From: Alkalihalobacillus bogoriensis ATCC BAA-922
GTDB lineage: Bacteria > Bacillota > Bacilli > Bacillales > Bacillaceae_F
NCBI RefSeq assembly: GCF_000621445.1
Contig: NZ_JHYI01000006.1
Location: forward strand, 186,001 to 250,000
Direction: 5' to 3'
DNA: 64,000 nucleotides
Positions 43,543-52,987 of the stretch are shown in pieces. Within the stretch, counting starts at the first letter, position 1; the number at the start of each line of letters is the position of its first letter. Below the pieces are notes generated by a model. That model saw only the letters and a program-made list of their open reading frames with translations. It did no database searches and had not been told where the DNA came from. Made by a program: the position numbers and the translations under genes.

Positions 43543-44547
43543 TTACGCATTAGATGTCGAATTGCGAAGCTCAATACGGTGTGGTAGTACGACAATATGG
43601 TCACTAACTTCCTCTTTGTTCATATATTTTGTTAATAAACGCATAGAAACAGCACCAATATCATACATCGGCTGAACGACAGTAGATAATGTCGGCCTCA
43701 CCATCGTCGCCAAACGCGTATTATCGAATCCAATCACTTCAAAATCATTAGGAACATGGAAACCTTTATCTTGTGCTCCATGAATGATTCCTAATGCCAT
43801 CTCATCTGTTGCTGCAAAGATAGCGGTTGGTTTATTTTCCATTTCAATAAAGCTTTCCATCGCTTCAATTCCAGAATCATACGTGTAATCACCAATTTTG
43901 ACAAAATTTTCATCAAATGGTAATCCTGCTGATTCAATGGCTTCACGATAGCCAGCAAATTTCTGGTATCCGTTTACTGGGTCTTCTAACGAACCAGACA
44001 ACATTCCAATTTTCGTATGTCCTTTATTAATCAAATGTGTCACCGCATCATAAACCGCTCGTTTATAATCGATAACAACAGATGGAACATCCTGATCCTT
44101 ATCCAATGTTGCAGCTAATACAACAGGGACAGGTGAGCGTTTGAGTTGCTCTGCTAGCTCTTCTCGAATTTGCGCTCCCATAAAGATAATTCCGTCTACT
44201 TGCTTTTCCAACAATGTATTTAATAAATGAATTTCTTTTTCTTTGTTTTGGTCAGAGTTACAAAGAATAATATTATATTTATACATTGTGGCAATATCCT
44301 CGATACCACGAGCTAGTTCAGCAAAAAAGATGCTTGATATGTCTGGAATGATGACACCAACAGTTGTTGTTTTTTTACTGGCTAGTCCTCTTGCAACTGC
44401 ATTTGGTCGATAACCTAAACGCTCAATCGCATCAACGACCTTTTTTCTTGTGGCTGGCTTTACATTCGGATTTCCATTCACTACACGTGACACAGTTGCC
44501 ATGGAAACTCCTGCTTCTCTCGCTACATCATAAATTGTTGTATTCAA
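43543..44547 (-). CDS. ccpA: Catabolite control protein A
   Basis: A 334-residue LacI/GalR-family global regulator that binds cre sites with HPr-Ser-P. The N-terminal HTH reads [20 protein letters not shown] (about 4-23), with the hinge helix [13 protein letters not shown], followed by a periplasmic-binding-protein-like core. Start is TTG at 44547 with AGGAGG 6-7 bases upstream. It lies 31 bases upstream of motP in the same operon. It is expected to act on ackA and acsA/acu within this window. Confidence 0.97.
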   Translation of the reverse strand: MNTTIYDVAREAGVSMATVSRVVNGNPNVKPATRKKVVDAIERLGYRPNAVARGLASKKTTTVGVIIPDISSIFFAELARGIEDIATMYKYNIILCNSDQNKEKEIHLLNTLLEKQVDGIIFMGAQIREELAEQLKRSPVPVVLAATLDKDQDVPSVVIDYKRAVYDAVTHLINKGHTKIGMLSGSLEDPVNGYQKFAGYREAIESAGLPFDENFVKIGDYTYDSGIEAMESFIEMENKPTAIFAATDEMALGIIHGAQDKGFHVPNDFEVIGFDNTRLATMVRPTLSTVVQPMYDIGAVSMRLLTKYMNKEEVSDHIVVLPHRIELRNSTSNA

Positions 44548-44743
44548 GATGATCCTCCTCTATCTTATAAAATACATGACTTTAGTTAGAAAATGATTGT
44601 ACAGTTATCATACGATACATTTTCAAGGAGGGCAATCTCTTACGTTACTTATATCGACAGTTTTCATAATTATTTTCATACTTTGTTAAAAACTTATTTG
44701 GAAATGTTGTTGAAACTTGTTAAAATTTGCCCTTCCTTGACGT
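44548..44743. other. ccpA upstream region
   Basis: Contains a possible minus-strand promoter with TTGAAA at 44626-44621 and TACAAT about 19 bases downstream, which is long. No credible gene was seen. Confidence 0.35.
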
Positions 44744-44919
44744 AAGAAAAACGCGGAGCGTCTTTTCGTTTCAAGCGAAGTGGGGAGCCCTGCCCGCTTT
44801 TAACAGTGAACCCCAAGTGCTTTTCTTGGGGTGAAACGCGCAGGTTCGCAGCCTTCGCTCTTCTAGAATAAGCTTTCAAAGCTTCATTGCTATACCAAAA
44901 TTTTTATCTTATCTTTTAA
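44744..44919 (+). repeat. Family A repeat, copy 7 (full length)
   Basis: It has all family blocks: AAGAAAAACGCGGAGCGTC, GCGAAGTGGGGAGCCCTGCC, AACCCCAAGTGC, TTGGGGTGAAACGCGCAGG, GCAGCCTTCGCTCTTCTAG, AGCTTTCAAAGCTTCATTGC. Located between ccpA and aroA. Confidence 0.9.
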
Positions 44920-44957
44920 AAAAAGCCTAAAGCTGAGTGTTCAACTTTAGGCTTTCC
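44919..44957 (-). terminator. Terminator after aroA
   Basis: AAAGCCTAAAG and CTTTAGGCTTT stem with a T-run on the minus strand. Confidence 0.9.
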
Positions 44958-44968
44958 ATATTTAGCTT

Positions 44969-46042
44969 TTATAATTTATACAATCCTGACTCACGTAATT
45001 GCGATATAAACTCATTGAATTCATTAATATTCATTTGTTGCGCTGAATCTGATAAAGCAACAGCTGGGTCTGGGTGGACTTCTGCCATAACAACATCAGC
45101 ACCGATGGCCAACGCAGCTTTTGCAGTAGGAAGTAATAAATCTTTACGTCCTGTTGAGTGTGTTACATCCACCATTACCGGTAAATGTGTTTCTTTCTTT
45201 AAAATCGGAACAGCTGAAATATCAAGTGTATTTCTCGTTGCTTTTTCATATGTTCGAATTCCACGCTCACATAGCATAATATTTGAATTGCCTTTTGAAA
45301 TAATATATTCTGCTGCATTGATGAATTCCTCAATCGTCGCTGATAATCCTCGTTTTAATAAGACAGGCTTATCGACTGAACCAGCCACTTTTAATAATTC
45401 GAAATTATGCATGTTTCTTGCCCCAATTTGAATAACATCGACATAATCTAACGCTAATTCAATATCTTCAGGTTTTACAATTTCACTAATGACAGCCATA
45501 TCATACTCTTTTGCGACTTGCTTTAATATTTTTAAGCCTTCTAGCCCAAGCCCCTGGAAGTCATATGGGGATGTTCTTGGTTTAAATGCGCCTCCACGTA
45601 GTAGTCTTACCCCTTGTTCTTTCATCGCTTTTGCAACAGCAGCGACTTGTTCATAGCTTTCAACTGCACATGGCCCCATAACTAGACGTTGGACTCCATC
45701 CCCAACAGTTTCTCCTTTTAAGTCAACAACCGTATCCTCAGCTTGATTTTTACGAGAAACGAGTAATACTTTTTTATTATCATCTTCTTGTAATTTCAAG
45801 CTAGCTTTGAAAATTTGTTTAAATAAATGTTGAATGGCAGGGGTTTCGAATGGTCCTTTATTGTGTTTTGCAATTAAATCTAACATATCTCTTTCACGGA
45901 CTGGGTCAAAGCGATTAACACCTTGTTTGCCCTTCACTTTACCAATTTCTTGTACAATACTCGCTCGCTCATTAATTAACTCTAATAACTGTAAATTAAC
46001 CTCGTCTAATTTCGTTCGTAACGCTTCTAACTCATTACTCAT
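44969..46042 (-). CDS. aroA: Bifunctional chorismate mutase / DAHP synthase
   Basis: A 357-residue enzyme. The N-terminal AroQ chorismate mutase (about 1-85) has [20 protein letters not shown] and [10 protein letters not shown]. The C-terminal type Ibeta DAHP synthase has GPCAVES (about 120-126), [17 protein letters not shown], and [12 protein letters not shown] with metal ligands. It commits PEP and erythrose-4-phosphate to the shikimate pathway. The mutase domain gives feedback inhibition by chorismate/prephenate in this family. The ATG at 46042 matches the expected length; AGAGGAG lies upstream. The frame extends to 46084. Confidence 0.97.
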   Translation of the reverse strand: MSNELEALRTKLDEVNLQLLELINERASIVQEIGKVKGKQGVNRFDPVRERDMLDLIAKHNKGPFETPAIQHLFKQIFKASLKLQEDDNKKVLLVSRKNQAEDTVVDLKGETVGDGVQRLVMGPCAVESYEQVAAVAKAMKEQGVRLLRGGAFKPRTSPYDFQGLGLEGLKILKQVAKEYDMAVISEIVKPEDIELALDYVDVIQIGARNMHNFELLKVAGSVDKPVLLKRGLSATIEEFINAAEYIISKGNSNIMLCERGIRTYEKATRNTLDISAVPILKKETHLPVMVDVTHSTGRKDLLLPTAKAALAIGADVVMAEVHPDPAVALSDSAQQMNINEFNEFISQLRESGLYKL

Positions 46043-46291
46043 GTTCTCCACTCTCCTCTTTTTTTCTTTATTTGAGTTTTGCAAAAATTTCTCAAAATAA
46101 AATTTTTATGATACATTCTAGTGATTAGGGATTATTATAAACGATAAAAGCTTGAATGTCACGACTTTTTTCTTTATTGCCTAAACGCTTTTAAGCGCTA
46201 AAGTGTTTTGCTACATAAAGACTATGATTCCGAACATTTTTATATTACAATTTTATTATATTTATTAATTTTTGCAAAGAAGGTGTTATAG

Positions 46292-48454
46292 ATGAAAGAC
46301 AATGTGACAACACCAATTTTTTCATTAGATATAGGAACTCGTTCGATTGTTGGTTTACTGTTGCAACAATCTGACAATGATATGTATGAAATTTTAGATA
46401 TTGAAATCCTTGAACACAACGAACGTTCTATGCTTGATGGACAAATTCATAATGTATTATCGGTTGCCGAAACGATCATTAAAATTAAAGATAAATTAGA
46501 AGCAAGACATGGTAAATTAAAAAAAGTTTGTGTTGCTGCTGCTGGACGGTCTTTAAAAACAAAAAGAGCAAAAGTAGACTTGTCTCTTTCAGGACAAGTC
46601 TTAGTCAACCGGGATGATATTCTTCATCTTGAATTGAGTGCTGTTCAACAAGCTCAATTTGAACTTGCCCAAGAGTTTGATGAGCAAAAAAGTTTTAACT
46701 ATTTTTGTGTCGGCTATTCAGTATTAGATTACCGGCTAGATGGAGAACGAATTGGAAGTTTAGTTGACCAAACAGGAACAACAGCTACTGTCGAAGTAAT
46801 TGCTACGTTTCTTCCTAAAGTTGTCGTTGAATCATTAATTGCTGCTCTTAGTCGCGCTAACTTAGAACTTGAAGCTCTTACGCTTGAACCAATCGCTGCG
46901 ATTAATGTGCTCATTCCCCCGTCAATGCGTAGATTAAATGTTGCATTAGTTGACATTGGAGCGGGAACATCAGACATTGCAATTACAGATGAGGGAACAA
47001 TTGTTGCCTATGGAATGGTTCCTGTAGCTGGAGATGAAGTAACCGAAGCTTTAAGTGATCATTATTTGCTCGACTTTCCTGATGCTGAAGTCGTAAAACG
47101 TCAGTTATCAGAACAAGATGTCGTAACAATCACCGATATTTTAGGATTTGAAACCGAATATAAAAAAGAAGATATGGTCACGGCTATTGAATCTACCATT
47201 AATGAATTAGCTACTGCCATTACAACAGAAATTATCGAACTAAATCAAAAACCTCCTAAGGCCGTTATGCTTGTTGGTGGAGGAAGCATGACTCCAAACC
47301 TAGGGAAATTACTTGCTGAGAAATTACAATTACCTGAAAATCGAGTTGCGATTCGAGGCATTGATGCGATTAAGACGCTTAAACCAACGGATAAGGTGGA
47401 AGCTGGACCAGAGCTTGTCACCCCGATTGGTATTGCTATCGCTTCCAAAGAAAGTCCAATCGAGTATATTAGTATTACTGTTAATGATATGCCTGTTCGT
47501 CTTTTTGACATTAAACAGCTTACAGTTGGGGACGGCTTACTCGCTGCAGGAATTGAACTATCCAAATTATATGGCAAACCTGGTCTTGCTCTTATGTTAA
47601 AAGTGAACGGTAGACTGATTTCTATTCCTGGAGAACATGGTACTCCACCGTTGTTAACGAAAAACGGTGAACACGTAACATTGCAATCTCCACTTTGTGC
47701 CAATGATTCTATTTTCGTGGAAAAAGGACAAAATGGAGCCGATGCAACAGCTACGATTTTAGACTTAATTGATAGTCCAACAATGACGATTTATGTAAAC
47801 AAAAAACAAATTGATGTACCAGCACTTGTTTATATTAATAACAAACTTGCTTCCCTTGAGACGGTTGTAGCTGAAAGAGATGATATTGTAGTCAAATTTC
47901 CAGAGACAATCGAAGATGTTTTTAATTTGGTCATGCCAGAAGAACGTAAAGAAAATTTTTCAGACTTTACTGTAACTGTGAATCATGAAAGTGTTCTTTT
48001 ACCATCTCAGCAAAACATTTTATTAAAAAATGATAAAAAAGCGGATTTAACAACGTCAATCGAACCTGGGGACTCGATTATAAATGAAAAACAAAATGAA
48101 TCGATTCCGACAATGCAAGATGTGTTTGAGGCTTTATCGGTTCAACCTAATTCTTCAATATCTGTTTTTTTTAATGATTCTTTAGTTACTATTACAAAAC
48201 CTAAATACCAATTAAAACGAAATGAAGTCATATTACGTGAGATGGACCCGATATACAATCACGATGAGCTTCATTTGGAAACTTTAGAAGATGAACCGTT
48301 TATCTTTCAAGATGTATTCCGCCATGTTGATTTTACAATCGATGTGAATTTAAATAAACGTTTAATTATATTGAAAAACGGAAAAGAATCCACCTTTATT
48401 GAACCGATTACAACGGGTGATAAGCTCGAAGTCAAACTAGTTTCAACTATATAA
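46292..48454 (+). CDS. FtsA-like actin-fold protein with repeat-built C-terminal half
   Basis: A 720-residue protein. Residues 1-385 form an ASKHA/FtsA-like ATPase: phosphate-1 FSLDIGTRSIVGLLL (10-24), phosphate-2 ALVDIGAGTSDIAI (218-231) and adenosine motif VMLVGGGSMTPNLGKL (325-340). A 1C-like subdomain lies in between. The remaining ~330 residues appear to be about five tandem ~60-residue units, each starting with VN or FN plus a hydrophobic pair (about 438, 502, 563, 627, 685) and ending with a GD/DD-x-I/L strand. There is no membrane helix. It is not the cell-division FtsA of the ftsAZ locus by position. AGAAGGTG precedes the ATG. Confidence 0.85.
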   Translation: MKDNVTTPIFSLDIGTRSIVGLLLQQSDNDMYEILDIEILEHNERSMLDGQIHNVLSVAETIIKIKDKLEARHGKLKKVCVAAAGRSLKTKRAKVDLSLSGQVLVNRDDILHLELSAVQQAQFELAQEFDEQKSFNYFCVGYSVLDYRLDGERIGSLVDQTGTTATVEVIATFLPKVVVESLIAALSRANLELEALTLEPIAAINVLIPPSMRRLNVALVDIGAGTSDIAITDEGTIVAYGMVPVAGDEVTEALSDHYLLDFPDAEVVKRQLSEQDVVTITDILGFETEYKKEDMVTAIESTINELATAITTEIIELNQKPPKAVMLVGGGSMTPNLGKLLAEKLQLPENRVAIRGIDAIKTLKPTDKVEAGPELVTPIGIAIASKESPIEYISITVNDMPVRLFDIKQLTVGDGLLAAGIELSKLYGKPGLALMLKVNGRLISIPGEHGTPPLLTKNGEHVTLQSPLCANDSIFVEKGQNGADATATILDLIDSPTMTIYVNKKQIDVPALVYINNKLASLETVVAERDDIVVKFPETIEDVFNLVMPEERKENFSDFTVTVNHESVLLPSQQNILLKNDKKADLTTSIEPGDSIINEKQNESIPTMQDVFEALSVQPNSSISVFFNDSLVTITKPKYQLKRNEVILREMDPIYNHDELHLETLEDEPFIFQDVFRHVDFTIDVNLNKRLIILKNGKESTFIEPITTGDKLEVKLVSTI

Positions 48455-48566
48455 GAAAACGCCAGAGCGTCTTTTCTTTCAAGCGTAGTGCGGCTCCTTC
48501 GCTCTTCTAGAAAAAGCTTTCAAAGCTCCACTGCTAGACCAAAATTTTTATATTTTCTTATCTTAT
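48453..48566 (+). repeat. Family A repeat, copy 8 (internally deleted)
   Basis: AAGAAAACGCCAGAGCGTC, TTCAAGCGTAGTGCGGCTCC, then directly TTCGCTCTTCTAG, AGCTTTCAAAGCTCCACTGC and CCAAAATTTTTAT; the central hairpins are missing. Confidence 0.85.
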
Positions 48567-48570
48567 AATA

Positions 48571-48607
48571 AAAAAAGCGAACACTCTATTTGGAGTGTTC
48601 GCTTTCT
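48571..48607 (-). terminator. Terminator after ytxJ
   Basis: AAAGCGAACACTC and GAGTGTTCGCTTT form a 13-bp stem with T-runs on both strands. Confidence 0.93.
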
Positions 48608-48609
48608 TT

Positions 48610-48939
48610 TTATGCATTCCATTGTTGTTCAAGTACTGATAATGTAATTTTCCAATGAGATTGGTTCCATACAATCTCATTTCCTTTAAACAATAGCGCC
48701 TGTGGTGATTCATGTTTAACACCATATTGCTCTGCCACTGCATTCGATAATGGCCGAGCCTCTTGCACATTTAAATAATACAATGGTAATGTGTCATTAG
48801 CCGTTGCAAAAGCATTAAATTCTTCAAATGCAGCTTCACTAATCGGACAAGTTGTACTGTTTTTAAATAATATAAACTTTTCATGTTCTTTTTTCACTTG
48901 GTCAAACTCTTCTTGGCTAGATATTTTAACAATACTCAT
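48610..48939 (-). CDS. ytxJ: Monothiol bacilliredoxin YtxJ (BrxC)
   Basis: A 109-residue thioredoxin-fold protein with the monothiol motif TCPIS (about residues 30-34), typical of BrxC. It removes bacillithiol from modified proteins in Firmicutes that make bacillithiol. The C-terminal part includes YGVKHESPQALLF with the cis-proline region. AAAGGAG precedes the ATG. It lies 11 bases after ytxH and completes the ytxGHJ operon behind a sigma-B-type promoter, so it is probably stress-induced. Confidence 0.93.
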   Translation of the reverse strand: MSIVKISSQEEFDQVKKEHEKFILFKNSTTCPISEAAFEEFNAFATANDTLPLYYLNVQEARPLSNAVAEQYGVKHESPQALLFKGNEIVWNQSHWKITLSVLEQQWNA

Positions 48940-48950
48940 CGAAATCTCCT

Positions 48951-49418
48951 TTATTTGTCTTGTAGCACTTTATCTCTTTTTTCAGTTTCTTCTTTTATCG
49001 TATTTTGAATACTTTCCACTTCATTTTGTACAGTTTGTGCTACTTCCTCTTTACTGTCAGTTACTTCAGAAACGAGATCATCTTTATACCCGACAGCTTG
49101 TTTTCTTACTTTTTTAATATCGTCAGTCACTTGACCTTTTACTTCTTTTACCTTGTCATATACTTGATTTGACTGCTCGGAAATTACTTTTGCTACATTA
49201 TTAGACTTTTCTTTTGCAAGAGACGCATATTCATTTCCTTTTTGATAAGCGGTTGACGTTAGTTCTGATGTTTTTTCTTTTGCATATTGTGCTTGCTCTG
49301 TAATATCCTGACGCAATTCTTTCCCTGATTTAGGAGCAAGTAATAAAGCTGCAGATGCTCCAACAATTCCTCCAATTAATGAACCAATTAAAAAGTCTTT
49401 CGTATTCATATCTCCCAT
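48951..49418 (-). CDS. ytxH: YtxH-domain general stress protein
   Basis: A 155-residue protein with an N-terminal glycine/alanine-rich membrane segment (IGSLIGGIVGASAALLLAP, about 11-29), then the family motif PKSGKELRQDI. A long charged helical tail follows with Glu/Lys/Gln heptad-like spacing (about 35-155), reminiscent of apolipoprotein or LEA-type repeats. YtxH proteins are general stress proteins of unknown mechanism. The start is the ATG in TAATG that overlaps the ytxG stop. AAGGAGGAG lies upstream inside ytxG. Confidence 0.92.
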   Translation of the reverse strand: MGDMNTKDFLIGSLIGGIVGASAALLLAPKSGKELRQDITEQAQYAKEKTSELTSTAYQKGNEYASLAKEKSNNVAKVISEQSNQVYDKVKEVKGQVTDDIKKVRKQAVGYKDDLVSEVTDSKEEVAQTVQNEVESIQNTIKEETEKRDKVLQDK

Positions 49419-49873
49419 TATTCTTTCTCCTCCTTCATAGAATATGTAACTTCTGTTTCTACTTTTCCTTTTCTTGCCTTCCATTTACTATATAAATCAA
49501 TGGCAACATTGCCCCATTGCACAACTTGAGCGATATTATCAGACTGTTTTTCTGTTTGTTGTACAACCGTATTTGAAACCCGACGTAAAGATTGGTTCAC
49601 TTGTTGTACTGATTCACCTACATCACGTACAGAATCAAAAACGAAATGTAATGCTTCTGATTTTGCTTGAATATCATCAGCTAATTCGTTTGTTCTATGT
49701 AAGAGCTGTTCTGTTTCTTTTGTTATACCTTGAAGCTGTTGTTCTAAACTGGCCATCGTTGTTGCTGTATGTTCAAGTGTTTTTGTCGCCGCTTTTAATG
49801 TTCTTGCAATATAAATGACTAATACAACAAAAGCAATTGCAATAATTGCGACACTTATTTCAATTAGATACAC
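49418..49873 (-). CDS. ytxG: DUF948 protein YtxG
   Basis: A 151-residue protein with an N-terminal membrane span (ISVAIIAIAFVVLVIYIA, about 6-23) and a coiled-coil cytoplasmic part containing QQVNQSLRRVSN and long Gln/Glu-rich heptads. In B. subtilis ytxG heads a sigma-B and sigma-H dependent operon with ytxH and ytxJ; the same order is found here. Start is GTG at 49873 with AGGAGGT about 9 bases upstream. Stop and ytxH start overlap (TAATG). Confidence 0.92.
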   Translation of the reverse strand: MYLIEISVAIIAIAFVVLVIYIARTLKAATKTLEHTATTMASLEQQLQGITKETEQLLHRTNELADDIQAKSEALHFVFDSVRDVGESVQQVNQSLRRVSNTVVQQTEKQSDNIAQVVQWGNVAIDLYSKWKARKGKVETEVTYSMKEEKE

Positions 49874-49901
49874 TGACTGTCCACCTCCTCTATACTGCTA
49901 T

Positions 49902-49927
49902 GTACCCATATTCTATCCTTTTTAAAC
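49902..49927 (-). promoter_or_regulatory. Sigma-B promoter of ytxGHJ
   Basis: Minus strand GTTTAA (49927-49922), 14 bases, GGGTAC (49907-49902): nearly perfect GTTTAA-N12-14-GGGTAT. Confidence 0.85.
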
Positions 49928-50053
49928 AAGGAAGCTTGTATTTCCATTCTAGATAACATTTCAAACTCCTGCAACAACTTCTATGTATACGACTATTATA
50001 ATGTCATGAAATAGTATAGAATAAAAAGGAAATGTTGTGAGGAGGTAACAACT

Positions 50054-51169
50054 ATGAGAGATCCAAGAATTGAAACGTTAGCTCGTAATTTAATTCAATA
50101 CTCAGTAAAACTTCAAAAAGGTGAGAAAGTGTTAATTGAAAATTTCGGACTAGAGCGTGAACTCGTAACAGCTTTAGTGAAAGAAGCTCATCAAGTTGGT
50201 GGGATTCCATTCGTGTCCATTAAAGACCACCAAGTAGATCGAGCATTACTGCTAGAGGCATCGGAAGAGCAATTGAAAAAAACAGCCGAGTTTGAAGCTA
50301 CGGTCATGAAAGAAATGGATGCATATATCGGTCTTCGAGCAGGAAATAATATTTCGGAATTAAGTGATGTTCCAGGCGATAAAATGGCGTTACATAGCAA
50401 AACCGTTGGAACGATTGTTCACCGTGAAATTCGTGTACCAAAAACAAAATGGTGTGTGTTACGTTACCCTACATCATCCATGGCTCAATTAGCAGATATG
50501 AGTACAGAAGCATTTGAGGACTTTTACTTCAATGTTTGTAATTTAGACTACGGAAAAATGGACAAAGCGATGGATTCTCTTGTTGCGTTAATGAATAAAA
50601 CCGACAAAGTCCGGATCGTTGCGCCAAACACAGACCTTACTTTTTCCATTAAAGATATCCCTGCAATTAAATGTGCAGGTGAATATAATATTCCTGATGG
50701 CGAAGTATACACTGCCCCGATTAAAGATTCAGTAAATGGAACAATAACGTATAATACTCAGTCCCCATACCAGGGATTTGTTTACGAGAATATTTCATTT
50801 ACGTTTAAAGATGGAAAAATTGTGGATGCCACAGCAAATGATACAGACCGTATTAATCATATTTTAGATACAGACGAAGGTGCTAGATATATCGGAGAGT
50901 TTGCTATCGGTGTAAATCCATTTATTCTTCATCCAATGAAAGATACTTTATTTGATGAAAAAATAGATGGTAGTATTCATTTCACACCTGGTCAAACATA
51001 TGATAATGCTTCAAACGGCAACAATTCTGCCATCCATTGGGACATCGTTTTAATCCAAAGAGAAGAATACGGTGGCGGCGAACTTTATTTTGACGATGTC
51101 TTAATTCGAAAAGACGGTCGCTTTGTTATTGATGAACTGCAATGTTTAAACCCTGAAAACTTAAAGTAA
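50054..51169 (+). CDS. M29-family aminopeptidase
   Basis: A 371-residue metallo-aminopeptidase of the thermophilic (M29) family, like AmpS/PepS. Probable dinuclear metal ligands are the Glu in NIPDGEVYTAP, the Glu in YIGEFAIGVNPFI, and the His and Asp residues in SIHFTPGQTYD and SAIHWDIV. An N-terminal mixed alpha/beta domain (about 1-110) precedes the catalytic part. Cytosolic, removes N-terminal residues from peptides. It is shorter than the ~410-residue AmpS type, so the symbol is left empty. GAGGAGG precedes the ATG. It is divergent from ytxG. Confidence 0.93.
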   Translation: MRDPRIETLARNLIQYSVKLQKGEKVLIENFGLERELVTALVKEAHQVGGIPFVSIKDHQVDRALLLEASEEQLKKTAEFEATVMKEMDAYIGLRAGNNISELSDVPGDKMALHSKTVGTIVHREIRVPKTKWCVLRYPTSSMAQLADMSTEAFEDFYFNVCNLDYGKMDKAMDSLVALMNKTDKVRIVAPNTDLTFSIKDIPAIKCAGEYNIPDGEVYTAPIKDSVNGTITYNTQSPYQGFVYENISFTFKDGKIVDATANDTDRINHILDTDEGARYIGEFAIGVNPFILHPMKDTLFDEKIDGSIHFTPGQTYDNASNGNNSAIHWDIVLIQREEYGGGELYFDDVLIRKDGRFVIDELQCLNPENLK

Positions 51170-51255
51170 AGAAAAACATGAGAGCGTTTTTTCTTTCAAG
51201 TATAGAATAAGCTTTTAAAACTTCATTGCTATACCATAATTTTTATGCTTTTTAT
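51168..51255 (+). repeat. Family A repeat, copy 9 (short, diverged)
   Basis: AAAGAAAAACATGAGAGCG, TTTTTTCTTTCAAG, then TATAGAATAAGCTTTTAAAAC, TTCATTGCTATACCATAA and TTTTTAT; most of the centre is missing. Confidence 0.75.
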
Positions 51256-51443
51256 ATGTGAAGAAAGGGGTCGTGCATTTTCGCACAACCCCTTTCTTTT
51301 TTTATTGTTTTCTTCTTCAGTTTATTAAACATACTTTTCCATAAACCAATAATAAGTCTTGGAAAATATAATACGAGTTCGGCTCCCCAGCCAAGTATTG
51401 TACTAATCGCCATGTCTTTGTCTTTCTTTTTAGTCTGATTCAT
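51252..51443 (-). CDS. Small membrane-associated protein coupled to murC
   Basis: A 63-codon frame starting 3 bases after the murC stop, with only a weak AGG upstream, so translation would depend on coupling to murC. It encodes MNQTKKKDKDMAISTILGW, then an amphipathic/hydrophobic stretch AELVLYFPRLIIGLWKSMF and a very basic tail. The last ~15 codons run through the stem-loop at 51261-51305, which is odd. Start could instead be the internal ATG of MAIST. Not recognised; conservation would decide whether it is real. Confidence 0.5.
   Translation of the reverse strand: MNQTKKKDKDMAISTILGWGAELVLYFPRLIIGLWKSMFNKLKKKTIKKERGCAKMHDPFLHI
51261..51305 (+). terminator. Terminator after the M29 aminopeptidase
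   Basis: AAAGGGGTCGTGC and GCACAACCCCTTT stem followed on the plus strand by CTTTTTTT. The minus-strand T-run is weak. Confidence 0.85.
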
Positions 51444-51446
51444 AAC

Positions 51447-52748
51447 CTACGATGTAATGACTTGTTGATAGGCATTTTGGAATTTCTGAACATCGCCAGC
51501 CCCCATAAATAAAATAACACCATTCGTATGAGCCGTTAATGTTGAGACCGTTTCTTCTGTTATTAAATCAGCACCCTCAATTAAAGAACGAAGGTCCTCA
51601 ATGGAAAGACTATCATTGTTTTCTCTTGCCGAACCAAAGATTTCGCATAAATACACTTTGTCTGCTTGCCCTAACTTTTCTGCAAACTCATGTAAAAATG
51701 TTTTTGTTCTCGTAAATGTATGTGGCTGAAAAACAGCGACAACTTCACGGTCAGGGTATTTTTGTTTTGTCGCCTCTATCGTCGCGAAAATTTCAGTAGG
51801 ATGGTGCGCATAATCATCAATTAAAATTTGTGATCCTATTTTTGTTTCACTAAAACGACGTTTCACACCACCAAAACTCGCTAAGCTTTCTTTTAATATA
51901 TCAGCAGACACATTTTCATAATGGCATAACGCAATTACAGAAAGGGCATTTAATACATTATGTTTTCCATAGCCTGGAATCGAAAATGTCCCGTAAAAAT
52001 GATGACGTACAAATACATCAAAGGACAACCCTGTGCTTGTAACGGTTAAATTTCTAGCTTGAAAATCATTATGTTCTCCAAAACCATAAAAAACAACAGG
52101 AACATTGGCATGGATCCCTTGTAAATATTGGTCGTCACCACAAGCAATAATTCCCTTTTTCACTTGCTTTGCCATTTCTTGAAATGCCGAAAAAACATCT
52201 TCTACATCTTTAAAATAATCAGGATGATCAAAATCGATATTTGTCATAATACAGTAATCAGGATGATAATTTAAAAAATGACGACGATATTCACATGCTT
52301 CAAAGACAAAATATTTACTATCCTCTTGTCCTTTTCCTGTTCCATCTCCAATTAAAAAGGAAGTAGGATGAGCGGAACCAAGTACATGAGAGAGTAAGCC
52401 AGTTGTCGATGTTTTCCCATGAGAACCTGTGACAGCAATGCTCGTAAAGTTTTTAATGAATTCTCCTAAAAACGTTGGGTAAGGATAAACCTCAATCCCT
52501 AATTCTGCCGCTCTTTTTATTTCATCATGGTCACTTTTATATGCAGCGGAAGCAACTATTGTTTGCCCTTGTTCAATATTTTTTTCATGAAAAGGTAGAA
52601 TGTCTATTCCTTTTTCTTCTAGAGGTTTTTGAGTAAAAAATCTTTTTTCTACATCAGAACCTTGGACCGTTTCATTCATGTCGTGCAGGATTTGAGCAAG
52701 TGCACTCATTCCTGAACCTTTAATTCCTATAAAGTGGTAAACAGTCAT
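51447..52748 (-). CDS. murC: UDP-N-acetylmuramate--L-alanine ligase
   Basis: A 433-residue Mur ligase adding L-alanine to UDP-MurNAc, the first amino acid of the peptidoglycan stem. Domain 1 begins [18 protein letters not shown]. The ATP site is [14 protein letters not shown] (about 103-116), with conserved DDYAHHPTE (about 314-322) and Mur C-terminal elements. The ATG at 52748 is chosen for GGAGGT 6-7 bases upstream and normal length; the frame runs to 52796. It overlaps no other gene upstream; a small basic ORF follows the stop. Confidence 0.98.
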   Translation of the reverse strand: MTVYHFIGIKGSGMSALAQILHDMNETVQGSDVEKRFFTQKPLEEKGIDILPFHEKNIEQGQTIVASAAYKSDHDEIKRAAELGIEVYPYPTFLGEFIKNFTSIAVTGSHGKTSTTGLLSHVLGSAHPTSFLIGDGTGKGQEDSKYFVFEACEYRRHFLNYHPDYCIMTNIDFDHPDYFKDVEDVFSAFQEMAKQVKKGIIACGDDQYLQGIHANVPVVFYGFGEHNDFQARNLTVTSTGLSFDVFVRHHFYGTFSIPGYGKHNVLNALSVIALCHYENVSADILKESLASFGGVKRRFSETKIGSQILIDDYAHHPTEIFATIEATKQKYPDREVVAVFQPHTFTRTKTFLHEFAEKLGQADKVYLCEIFGSARENNDSLSIEDLRSLIEGADLITEETVSTLTAHTNGVILFMGAGDVQKFQNAYQQVITS

Positions 52749-52916
52749 AGACTGGACCTCCATACTAATCTTGATATAGTCTAACATGATACTCATTTTA
52801 TGTAATGACTACAGTATTGTTTTCATACATTTTTTTATTATAGCAGAAATTAGAAAAGAGAAAAACAACCGATTTTTGATTCGGTTATCCCATCCACCAG
52901 TATATGCACATTTAAA

Positions 52917-52974
52917 CAAGAAAAGACCTATGTTTTTTCAAGGACATTAAAGTTCCCTAATAAACATAGGCCAT
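52917..52974 (-). terminator. Terminator after the NAPRTase gene
   Basis: CCTATGTTT and AAACATAGG outer stem with an imperfect inner GGGAAC/TTCAAGG part, then TCTTTTCTTG on the minus strand. Confidence 0.65.
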
Positions 52975-52987
52975 GATTCCTTTTCAA

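Noticed and set aside
44694-44879. 61-codon minus-strand ORF within family A repeat copy 7
   Set aside because: Generated by the repeat; the frame is not maintained in the other copies.
46181-46194. CTAAACGCTTTTAA between aroA and the FtsA-like gene resembles a cre site
   Set aside because: At least three mismatches to TGWAARCGYTWNCW and no known CcpA control of aroA; the neighbouring TTTTAAGCGCTAAAG also makes it part of a simple AT-rich palindrome.
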